Positions 1 through 4,455 of a stretch of DNA of 9,708 bases are shown piece by piece. The DNA is from JACOVP01 sp964390715. Its GTDB lineage: Archaea; Nanobdellota; Nanobdellia; SCGC-AAA011-G17; UBA489. How positions within the stretch are numbered: the first letter of the stretch is position 1; each line of letters begins with the position of its first letter. The translations under genes were made by a program, and so were the position numbers. The stretch is from positions 1 through 9,708 of the forward strand of contig CAYMIM010000009.1 of the NCBI GenBank assembly GCA_964390715.1, read 5' to 3'. The notes under the pieces are model-generated. The model was not told the DNA's origin. It searched no databases and saw only the letters and a list, made by a program, of their open reading frames with translations.

Positions 1-131
1 CCTTGTATACGAGCTTCCGCTAATTCAGGCATATAGAGGGCTGTATGTTTTTCTTGACAATTCTCGAGAGCTTGCTCTACTTGAGCATGATAGAATGTTT
101 TGATTTCTTGCGTTGAAGCTGTCATTGTCAT
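1..131 (-). CDS. Unrecognised protein, N-terminal 43 codons only
   Basis: An open frame runs leftward from an ATG at 131 and leaves the window without a stop, so only the N-terminus is visible (begins MTMTASTQEIKTFYHAQVEQ). A second in-frame ATG at 125 is equally possible. The visible part is polar and probably helical, with one cysteine (residue 25) and no signal peptide or membrane segment; I do not recognise the family. Support for a real gene is the well-placed TATA box about 25 bp upstream on the same strand and an uninterrupted frame to the window edge. It is divergent from vapB and shares a 118-bp intergenic region with it. Confidence 0.6.
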   Translation of the reverse strand, partial: MTMTASTQEIKTFYHAQVEQALENCQEKHTALYMPELAEARIQ

Positions 132-150
132 AGATTTAATAGTATGTTCT

Positions 151-160
151 CCTATATAAA
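151..160 (-). promoter_or_regulatory. TATA box of the leftward gene at 131
   Basis: Read on the minus strand this is TTTATATAGG, centred about 25 bp upstream of the ATG at 131. That spacing predicts a leaderless or nearly leaderless transcript. Confidence 0.6.
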
Positions 161-181
161 TGTTTCTATTTGTAGTTACTT

Positions 182-202
182 ATGAGTGGTATTATTACTC
201 AT
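182..202. promoter_or_regulatory. Imperfect 21-bp palindrome between divergent promoters
   Basis: Outer arms ATGAGT and ACTCAT are perfectly complementary, and the inner TA/TA pairs extend the symmetry, with two G/T mismatches on each side of the axis: 8 of 10 positions pair. It lies between the TATA box of the leftward gene and that of vapB, about 16 bp upstream of the latter. It is a candidate operator for the AbrB-type VapB antitoxin, since VapBC operons are commonly autoregulated. Binding is inference. Confidence 0.4.
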
Positions 203-217
203 CTCTTGTTTAGAAAA

Positions 218-227
218 GTTTAAATAG
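218..227 (+). promoter_or_regulatory. TATA box of vapBC
   Basis: GTTTAAATAG preceded by an A-rich stretch (GAAAA) that could serve as a BRE. It is centred 27 bp upstream of the vapB ATG, predicting leaderless transcription of the antitoxin. Confidence 0.65.
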
Positions 228-249
228 TAGTTGTACTCTAGTATAACTT

Positions 250-513
250 ATGGTAAGAATATCCACAAGAGTAGGACCAAAAGGACAATTAGTTATCCCT
301 AAAGTCTTTCGTGATGAGTATAACATTCATCCTGGTGACGCAGTTGTCGTCAAAGAAGAGGGACATCAACTTATTATTGAGAAGCCCAAAGATCCTGTCG
401 CCGCCTTAGCCGCTTTGGCTAAACGCATTGATTTTCGCGGCACGTTTGATTTTCGCATGCTTAAAGAAGAGAAGTATGAGGAACGATGGAAGAAAAACCA
501 ACCTATTACTTAG
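250..513 (+). CDS. vapB: VapB antitoxin, AbrB/SpoVT swapped-hairpin family
   Basis: 87 aa. Residues 1-47 match the AbrB/MazE-like swapped-hairpin DNA-binding domain, with the signatures VGPKGQLVIPK (8-18) and HPGDAVVVKEE (27-37). The charged tail (about 48-87) is the expected toxin-binding segment. In this family the antitoxin neutralises the adjacent PIN-domain RNase, and the complex usually represses its own promoter. The last 28 bases overlap the start of vapC, giving antitoxin-first translational coupling. The start is fixed by a TATA box 27 bp upstream. The partner assignment comes from the overlap and from both family identities; targets are not visible. It might instead act as a stand-alone regulator, but the overlap makes that unlikely. 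Confidence 0.88.
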   Translation: MVRISTRVGPKGQLVIPKVFRDEYNIHPGDAVVVKEEGHQLIIEKPKDPVAALAALAKRIDFRGTFDFRMLKEEKYEERWKKNQPIT

Positions 514-917
514 ACGCCAACGTCTTTATTTACGCTTCAACTAGGGACGACGCTCTTGGTCAAGACGCCAGACGTTTACTGCAAGCAATACAAGCAGGCG
601 CTTCGCAAGGTGTTACTTCTTGCTTGACTTTTGATGAGGTTATTTATGTCTTAAAAAAAATGTTCCCTGATGATATTCTCGCCGCAGGAGAACAAATTCT
701 CAATCTAGATATTAAATTTCTCTCTATTGATAAGCCATTGCTCTATACTATGTTAACTCTTATTGAAACCTATCATTTACAACCGCGAGACGCTCTTCAT
801 TTGGCGACGATGCAGTCACACCGCCTTTCAAAGATGATTAGCGATGACAGAGACTTTGATGTTGTTCCTTCCATCGAGCGTCGATCTGTTCTTTCTTTTG
901 GACAGGAAATCCACTAG
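486..917 (+). CDS. vapC: VapC toxin, PIN-domain ribonuclease
   Basis: 143 aa, the usual size for a single PIN domain. The Mg-binding acidic residues expected of PIN nucleases are all present: D10 in YYLDANVFIYA, E51 in LTFDEVIYVL, D102 in LQPRDALHLA, and D120/D121 in ISDDRDFD. VapC toxins cleave RNA, often tRNA or rRNA, and are held inactive by the cognate VapB. The ATG lies inside vapB in another frame (28-nt overlap) and no separate promoter is visible, so the pair should be cotranscribed. All catalytic positions are intact, so the toxin is predicted active. Its substrate cannot be read from sequence. Confidence 0.9.
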   Translation: MEEKPTYYLDANVFIYASTRDDALGQDARRLLQAIQAGASQGVTSCLTFDEVIYVLKKMFPDDILAAGEQILNLDIKFLSIDKPLLYTMLTLIETYHLQPRDALHLATMQSHRLSKMISDDRDFDVVPSIERRSVLSFGQEIH

Positions 918-918
918 A

Positions 919-926
919 TTTATAAA
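919..926 (+). promoter_or_regulatory. TATA box of the histone gene
   Basis: TTTATAAA starts two bases after the vapC stop codon. Initiation about 26 bp downstream would give a leader of roughly 25 nt that contains the Shine-Dalgarno sequence at 963-968. Confidence 0.6.
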
Positions 927-962
927 CAAGAAAGCCTTATTTACCTTTATCTGGTTGAGGAA

Positions 963-968
963 GGGAGG
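963..968 (+). promoter_or_regulatory. Shine-Dalgarno sequence of the histone gene
   Basis: GGGAGG ends six bases before the ATG at 975 and fixes that start. It is one of only two clear Shine-Dalgarno sequences in the window; most genes here appear leaderless. Confidence 0.75.
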
Positions 969-974
969 ATTCCT

Positions 975-1184
975 ATGAGAGAAGGTACTTTGCCGGTCGC
1001 GGGCATGGAAAAATTACTTAAGAAGGCTGGCGCAGCCCGGGTTTCGCAAGACGCTAAGGAAGCATTGCGAGATGTTTTAGAAGAATACGCTATGGGTTTA
1101 GGCGCGAAGGCGATTAAGTTCGCGCAGCATTCTGGTCGAAAAACGGTCAAAAGCAGCGATGTTAAATTGGCCTCGAAAGAATAA
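975..1184 (+). CDS. Archaeal histone (HMfB family)
   Basis: 69 aa, a single histone fold with almost no tails, as in HMfA/HMfB. Landmarks are LPVAGMEKLLKKAGAARVS (6-24; helix 1 and first loop), the long central helix (about 26-51), and QHSGRKTVKSSDVKLA (51-66; second loop and last helix). R55 and D62 correspond to the conserved Arg-Asp clamp, and H52 to the dimer-dimer interface histidine of HMfB. The protein should dimerise and wrap DNA, compacting the chromosome. The C-terminus is about three residues shorter than HMfB. It has its own TATA box, a strong Shine-Dalgarno sequence and a T-tract terminator, and looks monocistronic and well expressed. The start is fixed by the ribosome-binding site. 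No alternative identity is plausible. Confidence 0.95.
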   Translation: MREGTLPVAGMEKLLKKAGAARVSQDAKEALRDVLEEYAMGLGAKAIKFAQHSGRKTVKSSDVKLASKE

Positions 1185-1186
1185 TT

Positions 1187-1195
1187 CTTATAAAG
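1187..1195 (+). promoter_or_regulatory. TATA box of the HAD nucleotidase gene
   Basis: CTTATAAAG, starting three bases after the histone stop, is centred 27 bp upstream of the ATG at 1218. It predicts a leaderless transcript and overlaps the histone 3' region. Confidence 0.6.
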
Positions 1196-1199
1196 ATAC

Positions 1200-1217
1200 T
1201 TTTTCTTTTCTTTTTTT
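1200..1217 (+). terminator. T-tract terminator of the histone gene
   Basis: Eighteen bases that are all T except for two C residues, 16 nt after the histone stop. Oligo-T tracts without a hairpin are the known intrinsic terminators of archaeal RNA polymerase. The tract ends directly at the next ATG (1218), so terminator and downstream promoter are packed together. Confidence 0.65.
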
Positions 1218-1832
1218 ATGAGACTAGGCATTGATTTGGATGGACCCTTAGTACATTTTGTTGAGGCATATTTACGATTTCATAATCGCATATATTCTAC
1301 ACGATTTTCTCCTCGTGAAATAAGAAAACATTATATGAGAGAGCAGTTAGGAGTTTCTGAGGAACAACATAGCAAAGATATTTTTGCTTTTTTTGAGTCG
1401 CCTGAATATGGAACTCTCAGACCTGTACATGCCGCTCTTCAAATCGTTCGCGCATTAAGAGAACAACATACTCTTCTTGTGGTGACCGCTCGATCTCTCA
1501 ATTGGCAATCACTAACCGCAGCTACAGTTCAACAATATTATCCTGATTGTTTTGAAGGGATTCATCATACGACAGGTTATGGCTGGACGCCCAGAGCGAA
1601 AAAAGCGCAAGTGTGCAAGGACTTAAGACTTGACGCATTGATTGAAGATTGTGTGGAAAACGCAATTGAGGTCGCGCAAGAAGGCCTTCCCGTACTTTTA
1701 ATCTCCCGACCCTGGAACCAGGACTACTGCCCATTACCCAAGTATGTACGGAGAATACGATGGACTACAGTAGAACCCGCGCTTAGAAAAACTTTTTCTC
1801 GAAAAGCGTCGCTTACTTCATCTTCTTCGTAA
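1218..1832 (+). CDS. HAD-superfamily 5'-nucleotidase-like hydrolase (NT5C type)
   Basis: 204 aa. HAD motif I is GIDLDGPLV (4-12) with nucleophile D6 and general acid/base D8. Motif II is VVTARS (88-93; T90). The motif III lysine is probably K128 or K129 in PRAKKAQ. Motif IV is LIEDCVENA (141-149) with E143 and D144. This arrangement, with a helical cap between motifs I and II, matches the cytosolic 5'(3')-deoxyribonucleotidase type C group, which dephosphorylates (deoxy)nucleoside monophosphates; the substrate here is inferred. The start is set by a TATA box 27 bp upstream (leaderless). The last 20 bases overlap the convergent zinc-ribbon gene, and the low-complexity Ser-rich C-terminus (KASLTSSSS) is encoded in that overlap, so the end may be a recent extension. 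Confidence 0.8.
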   Translation: MRLGIDLDGPLVHFVEAYLRFHNRIYSTRFSPREIRKHYMREQLGVSEEQHSKDIFAFFESPEYGTLRPVHAALQIVRALREQHTLLVVTARSLNWQSLTAATVQQYYPDCFEGIHHTTGYGWTPRAKKAQVCKDLRLDALIEDCVENAIEVAQEGLPVLLISRPWNQDYCPLPKYVRRIRWTTVEPALRKTFSRKASLTSSSS

Positions 1833-2229
1833 CGTACATTTTTTGCTGACAGAACTGACAATTAAATTGCACTGCGTCTACTGTGACATTTTTCTGATCT
1901 TCCTCATCGAACATCTTCATCTTTTTTCTCTTGAAAGGCGTTCGCAGTTCACCATCTTTTTTACACTTTGGACACGTGTAGAGAATAGACATCGTTAAGG
2001 TGCCTTCATACTCTTCTATAGGAGCTTGATATTTGCACGAAGGACATTCGTATTCTTTCGCGCGCAACTTGAATCTGCCTGTCTTAGGATCTTTAGGTTT
2101 TTGCATTAATCCATTTTTACATTTTGGACATTGCTCTCTGAGAGCCCACGCCTTTATTTTTCCGTCGCCTCTAGTTCTATTCGTAAAATAAACACAATCG
2201 TCCATAGAAGCTGGTGGTGTGATAGTCAT
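1813..2229 (-). CDS. Double zinc-ribbon protein of unknown function
   Basis: 138 aa from the ATG at 2229. Two four-cysteine zinc ribbons are visible: C34/C37 with C62/C65, and C86/C89 with C124/C127. One extra cysteine (C12) lies in DDCVYFTNRTRGDGKIKAW near the N-terminus. The linkers are rich in Lys and Arg (RTPFKRKKMKMF, 96-107), which suggests nucleic-acid or ribonucleoprotein contact, as for archaeal TFS- or RpoM-like ribbons; but the cysteine spacing is not that of TFS and I assign no named function. The ATG at 2229 is chosen because a TATA box is centred 29 bp upstream; a longer reading from TTG at 2277 would begin upstream of that promoter. It is divergent from tRNA-Gln, and its 3' end overlaps the HAD gene by 20 bases. 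Confidence 0.78.
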   Translation of the reverse strand: MTITPPASMDDCVYFTNRTRGDGKIKAWALREQCPKCKNGLMQKPKDPKTGRFKLRAKEYECPSCKYQAPIEEYEGTLTMSILYTCPKCKKDGELRTPFKRKKMKMFDEEDQKNVTVDAVQFNCQFCQQKMYVTKKMK

Positions 2230-2254
2230 TGCTAGCTCATAAATAACATGAACC

Positions 2255-2262
2255 TTTATAAA
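2255..2262. promoter_or_regulatory. Symmetrical TATA box shared by the zinc-ribbon gene and tRNA-Gln
   Basis: TTTATAAA is its own reverse complement. Its centre lies 29.5 bp from the minus-strand ATG at 2229 and 29.5 bp from the 5' end of tRNA-Gln at 2288. No other good TATA box is present for either gene. The A-rich flank (AAATAAAG on the minus strand) resembles a BRE and would favour the leftward direction. Confidence 0.55.
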
Positions 2263-2287
2263 CTTTATTTTGAGCAATTCCTCTGTT

Positions 2288-2360
2288 AGCCCCGTCGTCT
2301 AGTGGCCAAGGATACGGCCCTCTGGAGGCTGTGACGGCAGTTCGAATCTGCCCGGGGCTA
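2288..2360 (+). tRNA. tRNA-Gln (anticodon CUG)
   Basis: 73 nt with complete cloverleaf pairing: acceptor AGCCCCG with CGGGGCU, D stem GUCU with GGAU, anticodon stem CGGCC with GGCUG enclosing the loop CUCUGGA (anticodon CUG), four-base variable loop UGAC, T stem GGCAG with CUGCC around UUCGAAU, and discriminator A. There is no intron and the CCA end is not encoded. The first pair is A1-U72, which is known to mark tRNA-Gln for the archaeal GatDE amidotransferase and supports the Gln assignment over Glu. It is transcribed divergently from the zinc-ribbon gene. Its 3' end is copied at 3507-3537. Confidence 0.93.
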
Positions 2361-2365
2361 TTACT
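2335..2365 (+). repeat. tRNA-proximal copy of a 31-nt direct repeat (att-like)
   Basis: Covers the T arm and 3' acceptor strand of tRNA-Gln plus five flanking bases (TTACT). The partner at 3507-3537 matches at 29 of 31 positions, in the same orientation. A repeat of a tRNA 3' end is the usual footprint of site-specific integration into a tRNA gene. Between the copies lies only the HEPN-MNT pair. The HEPN stop codon (2361-2363) lies inside this copy. Confidence 0.75.
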
Positions 2366-2885
2366 CTTCTACTATTAAACTGATTTTTGCGATAAACTTC
2401 GTCGCGTTCGTGAAGATCTCTTCCAATCTTCTTTGTGTGTATGTTTTTATTGCTGTGTACCTGGCGATGTGACTCTCCTTTTTTGCATCTTCAAAATAGT
2501 GCACATATTCATCCTCGAAAATTTTATGTGATTGATTCAATATCTCTAAGTCTTCTTTTTCTAATTTGTTTGGGACGAGCAAATGACCAAGCGCTATCTG
2601 CGCCGCATCGTGATCGGAGACTTCATAGCCTTTTGATAAAATCGCCGCTTTTGCCGCATATAGCATCGAGTAATAGGAGACAGTAATCGCCCAATAATCC
2701 CAATAGGTTTTTTGCGGCTGATCTTTTGTTGGTTTTATCTCTTTAATGTGCTTAGCAACAAGCAAACTATTTTCTGCTTTTTTGAGAAACAACTTAATTT
2801 TAAATGATTCTCGAGATTCTTTTATTCTTTCTTTAGCTTTATACTCTAAGAATACACCCGCATAGAGCTTCTTATCGAAATGCAT
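2361..2885 (-). CDS. HEPN-domain protein, partner of the adjacent MNT
   Basis: 174 aa from ATG at 2885 (a GTG three codons earlier is possible). It is helical throughout, with the HEPN signature AITVSYYSMLYAAKAAIL (66-83), the following SDHDAAQIALGHL segment (90-102), and a C-terminal ARYTAIKTYTQRRLEEIF helix (141-158). HEPN proteins paired with MNT nucleotidyltransferases form toxin-antitoxin modules in which HEPN is the RNase and MNT inactivates it, by AMPylation in the characterised MntA-HepT pairs. No Arg is found 4-6 residues before any His, so the usual R-X4-6-H RNase motif is missing and activity is uncertain. The gene is second in its operon, overlapping the MNT stop by 14 bases. Its stop codon abuts the 3' end of tRNA-Gln on the other strand. 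Substrate-binding HEPN roles are an alternative. Confidence 0.82.
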   Translation of the reverse strand: MHFDKKLYAGVFLEYKAKERIKESRESFKIKLFLKKAENSLLVAKHIKEIKPTKDQPQKTYWDYWAITVSYYSMLYAAKAAILSKGYEVSDHDAAQIALGHLLVPNKLEKEDLEILNQSHKIFEDEYVHYFEDAKKESHIARYTAIKTYTQRRLEEIFTNATKFIAKISLIVEE

Positions 2886-3447
2886 CAAGCACACATCCCC
2901 AAAATTCTTCTGGATTGTTAAGAATAATATGGTCTTTTAGAACTTGCTTTCCAACATTCTCTTCCTTGTCCTTTAACATATTTTTGAATTCCCTTTTGGT
3001 GATAAAAATAGGATTAATTTTTTTCTTAAATAGGAGCTCATATTTTGAGAAGGAGATCTCTTTTTTACCATCTTTGTTCACTATTAAAATATCTATATCG
3101 CTGCGTTCCGTTTCCTTTCTTTTAGCATAGCTTCCAAAAAGCACAACTATATTTTTGGTGTCTAATTCATTAGTAATTTTTTGAATGATAGGCTGCTTTT
3201 TTATGAATTCTTTCTTTTCTTCTTCTGCAGCAATGGTGAGATACGCTTTGATGGTGTTGTTTCTCAGATTTAGCTGCACTGTCTTTGCTCTTCCAATCTC
3301 TTCTACTATTAAGATATCTTTCATCCGCTGGATAGTCCTATGGAATGAGGCATAGGGAATGGATACTAGCTTACTGAGCTCGTGCATGGTAAACTCTCTC
3401 TTCAGATGCTTTCCTAAGTACTTTACAATTTTATATTTGTTGTCCAT
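2872..3447 (-). CDS. wHTH-fused minimal nucleotidyltransferase (MNT)
   Basis: 191 aa in two parts. Residues 1 to about 65 look like a winged helix-turn-helix (FTMHELSKLVSIPYASFHRTI at 19-39 gives helices 2-3). A nucleotidyltransferase domain follows from about 85, with VVLFGSYAKRKETERSDIDIL (101-121): G105/S106 bind phosphate and D117/D119 are the metal-binding acids. The strand that normally supplies a third carboxylate reads INPIFIT (144-150), with no Asp. In MNT-HEPN modules the MNT is the antitoxin; the wHTH suggests it also binds its own operator. The gene is first in the operon, with a TATA box about 30 bp upstream and a perfect palindrome in between. Both genes are bounded by the tRNA-derived repeats. 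Confidence 0.85.
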   Translation of the reverse strand: MDNKYKIVKYLGKHLKREFTMHELSKLVSIPYASFHRTIQRMKDILIVEEIGRAKTVQLNLRNNTIKAYLTIAAEEEKKEFIKKQPIIQKITNELDTKNIVVLFGSYAKRKETERSDIDILIVNKDGKKEISFSKYELLFKKKINPIFITKREFKNMLKDKEENVGKQVLKDHIILNNPEEFWGCVLDAFR

Positions 3448-3450
3448 AAT

Positions 3451-3466
3451 TGGATAATATTATCCA
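3451..3466. promoter_or_regulatory. Perfect 16-bp palindrome, candidate MNT-HEPN operator
   Basis: TGGATAATATTATCCA is an exact inverted repeat with no spacer. It begins four bases upstream of the MNT start codon and ends seven bases before the TATA box, so a bound dimer would cover the expected transcription start. The wHTH domain of the adjacent MNT protein is the natural candidate to bind it. Confidence 0.6.
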
Positions 3467-3473
3467 TATTTGA

Positions 3474-3481
3474 TATATAAA
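3474..3481 (-). promoter_or_regulatory. TATA box of the MNT-HEPN operon
   Basis: TTTATATA on the minus strand, centred about 30 bp upstream of the ATG at 3447. It lies inside the two tRNA-derived repeats, so the cassette carries its own promoter. Confidence 0.65.
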
Positions 3482-3506
3482 GGTTTTGTTTTATGGTGTT
3501 ATTGTG

Positions 3507-3537
3507 CGGCAGCTCGAATCTGCCAGGGGCTATTACT
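3507..3537 (+). repeat. Distal copy of the tRNA-Gln 3' end (att-like remnant)
   Basis: Matches 2335-2365 at 29 of 31 positions. The two differences fall at functional tRNA positions: T-loop U54 becomes C (3513), and acceptor C66 becomes A (3525), which would break pairing with G7. The bases upstream (3490-3506) do not form the rest of a tRNA, so this is a fragment and not a second gene. A T run (3537-3542) follows, which may have been the original tRNA terminator. The hicA stop codon lies four bases beyond. Confidence 0.75.
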
Positions 3538-3540
3538 TTT

Positions 3541-3768
3541 TTATAATAATTTTAGAAATTCTTCCAAGGATAACCCTGCTTCTCGAATAATTGCTCGTAA
3601 TGTTCCTATTGAAAGCGTTTTATGGTTTGGCACTGTCAATCTTCGAAAAGGTGATTCACTTTGTCGCAAGATCATGTGACTTCCTGTTTGATGATCAAAT
3701 TCGTATCCTAGACTCTTCAATATCTTTACAAGCTCTTGACCAGAAAGATCTCTTGGTAGTTTAGGCAT
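3541..3768 (-). CDS. hicA: HicA toxin, mRNA interferase
   Basis: 75 aa, typical for HicA. It has the double-stranded-RNA-binding-like fold signatures SGQELVKILKSLGYEF (9-24), QTGSHMILRQ (27-36) with catalytic H31, RLTVPNHKTLSIGTLRAIIREAGLS (43-67), and the final helix EEFLKLL. HicA cleaves mRNA and is neutralised by HicB. It overlaps the 3' end of hicB by eight bases and shares its promoter, so the order is antitoxin first. The catalytic histidine is intact. The gene ends only three bases from the distal tRNA-derived repeat, just outside the HEPN-MNT cassette. Confidence 0.9.
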   Translation of the reverse strand: MPKLPRDLSGQELVKILKSLGYEFDHQTGSHMILRQSESPFRRLTVPNHKTLSIGTLRAIIREAGLSLEEFLKLL

Positions 3769-3973
3769 TGATTTCTATAGTCTCTTCTTCGATAGAAGGA
3801 GGAATTGGCTCTTTATGTTTTCTGAGACTTTCTAAATAGCCTTTCATAGCATCTTCAATATTATTTAAAGCTTCTTTTCTTGTTTTTCCTTGGGATATAC
3901 ATCCAGGCAAAGAAGGACACTGTGCCACATACATACTATCTTCGTCTTGTTCGATAATAATGCGATATTTCAT
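3761..3973 (-). CDS. hicB: HicB-family antitoxin (short form)
   Basis: 70 aa from the ATG at 3973. The HicB partial RNase-H-like fold is clear: MKYRIIIEQDEDSMYVAQ (1-18), CPSLPGCISQGKTRKEAL (19-36), then a helix NIEDAMKGYLESLRKH (38-53) and an acidic tail with PIPP. It binds and blocks the HicA toxin. There is no C-terminal ribbon-helix-helix or HTH domain, so DNA binding and autorepression through the usual route are not evident. The ATG at 3973 is preferred to the upstream GTG at 4018 because a TATA box is centred about 26 bp from it, and homologues typically begin at this methionine. It is cotranscribed with hicA (8-base overlap). Confidence 0.88.
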   Translation of the reverse strand: MKYRIIIEQDEDSMYVAQCPSLPGCISQGKTRKEALNNIEDAMKGYLESLRKHKEPIPPSIEEETIEINA

Positions 3974-3994
3974 GATAGTGTTAAGTTTATTTTC

Positions 3995-4002
3995 TTTATA
4001 TG
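3995..4002 (-). promoter_or_regulatory. TATA box of hicBA
   Basis: CATATAAA on the minus strand, centred about 26 bp upstream of the hicB ATG at 3973. Its position decides that start over the GTG at 4018, which would begin upstream of the promoter. Confidence 0.6.
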
Positions 4003-4039
4003 TCTTGCGGTCAAACACGCGGAAATCTTTCGGAATAAC

Positions 4040-4354
4040 TTATTTCTTTTCGAATCTATCTTTGTCTCTTCCGTAGCATTTATCCATGACTTGTTTGAAT
4101 GAGTCATCTAAATTTATTCCTTGTGAATTTGCCATGCAACAAATCGCGAATATAATATCAGCTAACTCTTCACCTAAATTTCCTTCCTTTTCACCTGGCT
4201 TTTTCTTTTTTGGTCCAAATTGATGATTCACTTCTCTTGCTACTTCACCAGTCTCTTCCACAATTCTTGCAAGAATTTCATGAGGGCTCCAATAAGAGAT
4301 TTTGTATTGTTGGACCCATGCATCAACCTGTCTTTGATAGTCACTTAATGTCAT
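4040..4354 (-). CDS. MazG-like nucleotide pyrophosphohydrolase
   Basis: 104 aa, a single all-alpha MazG/dUTPase-type domain. The metal-binding pattern E-x-x-E ... E-x-x-D is present: E34 and E37 in RIVEETGEVARE, then E63 and D66 in GEELADIIFAI. Such enzymes hydrolyse NTPs or dNTPs to monophosphate and pyrophosphate, removing damaged or unwanted nucleotides and sometimes altering nucleotide pools under stress; the specificity here is not determinable. The ATG at 4354 is set by a TATA box 25 bp upstream; an in-frame TTG at 4366 is less likely. It is a separate transcription unit from hicBA, which begins 66 bases downstream, and is divergent from tRNA-Glu. Confidence 0.85.
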   Translation of the reverse strand: MTLSDYQRQVDAWVQQYKISYWSPHEILARIVEETGEVAREVNHQFGPKKKKPGEKEGNLGEELADIIFAICCMANSQGINLDDSFKQVMDKCYGRDKDRFEKK

Positions 4355-4375
4355 AACATAGAGCAAGCAAAGAAA

Positions 4376-4383
4376 TACATAAA
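4376..4383 (-). promoter_or_regulatory. TATA box of the MazG-like gene
   Basis: TTTATGTA on the minus strand, centred about 25 bp upstream of the ATG at 4354, which it helps to fix as the start. Confidence 0.5.
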
Positions 4384-4422
4384 CCTATCTGTCGAAAATA
4401 TTTACTTCTCAGAGACAGAAAG

Positions 4423-4432
4423 CTTAAATAGG
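4423..4432 (+). promoter_or_regulatory. TATA box of tRNA-Glu
   Basis: CTTAAATAGG, centred about 28 bp upstream of the mature 5' end of tRNA-Glu. Confidence 0.55.
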
Positions 4433-4455
4433 ATTTTTCAAACGTTTTAGTCAGT

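Noticed and set aside
947..1231. A 94-codon minus-strand frame over the histone gene
   Set aside because: It is antisense to a clear histone and its translation shows no recognisable features.
1787..1799. GAAAAA/TTTTTC hairpin as a terminator for the convergent genes
   Set aside because: It lies inside the HAD coding sequence with A/T-only pairs and a one-base loop; it is more likely Lys and Phe codon composition.
2230..2277. A longer N-terminus for the zinc-ribbon protein
   Set aside because: It would start with TTG upstream of the TATA box that serves the gene; the ATG at 2229 fits the leaderless spacing.
3507..3533. A second tRNA-Gln gene
   Set aside because: Only the T arm and 3' acceptor strand are present; the upstream bases do not form the 5' acceptor, D or anticodon arms, and U54 and C66 are changed.
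3974..4018. A longer HicB starting with GTG at 4018
   Set aside because: That start lies upstream of the hicBA TATA box, and the added residues are not part of the HicB fold.
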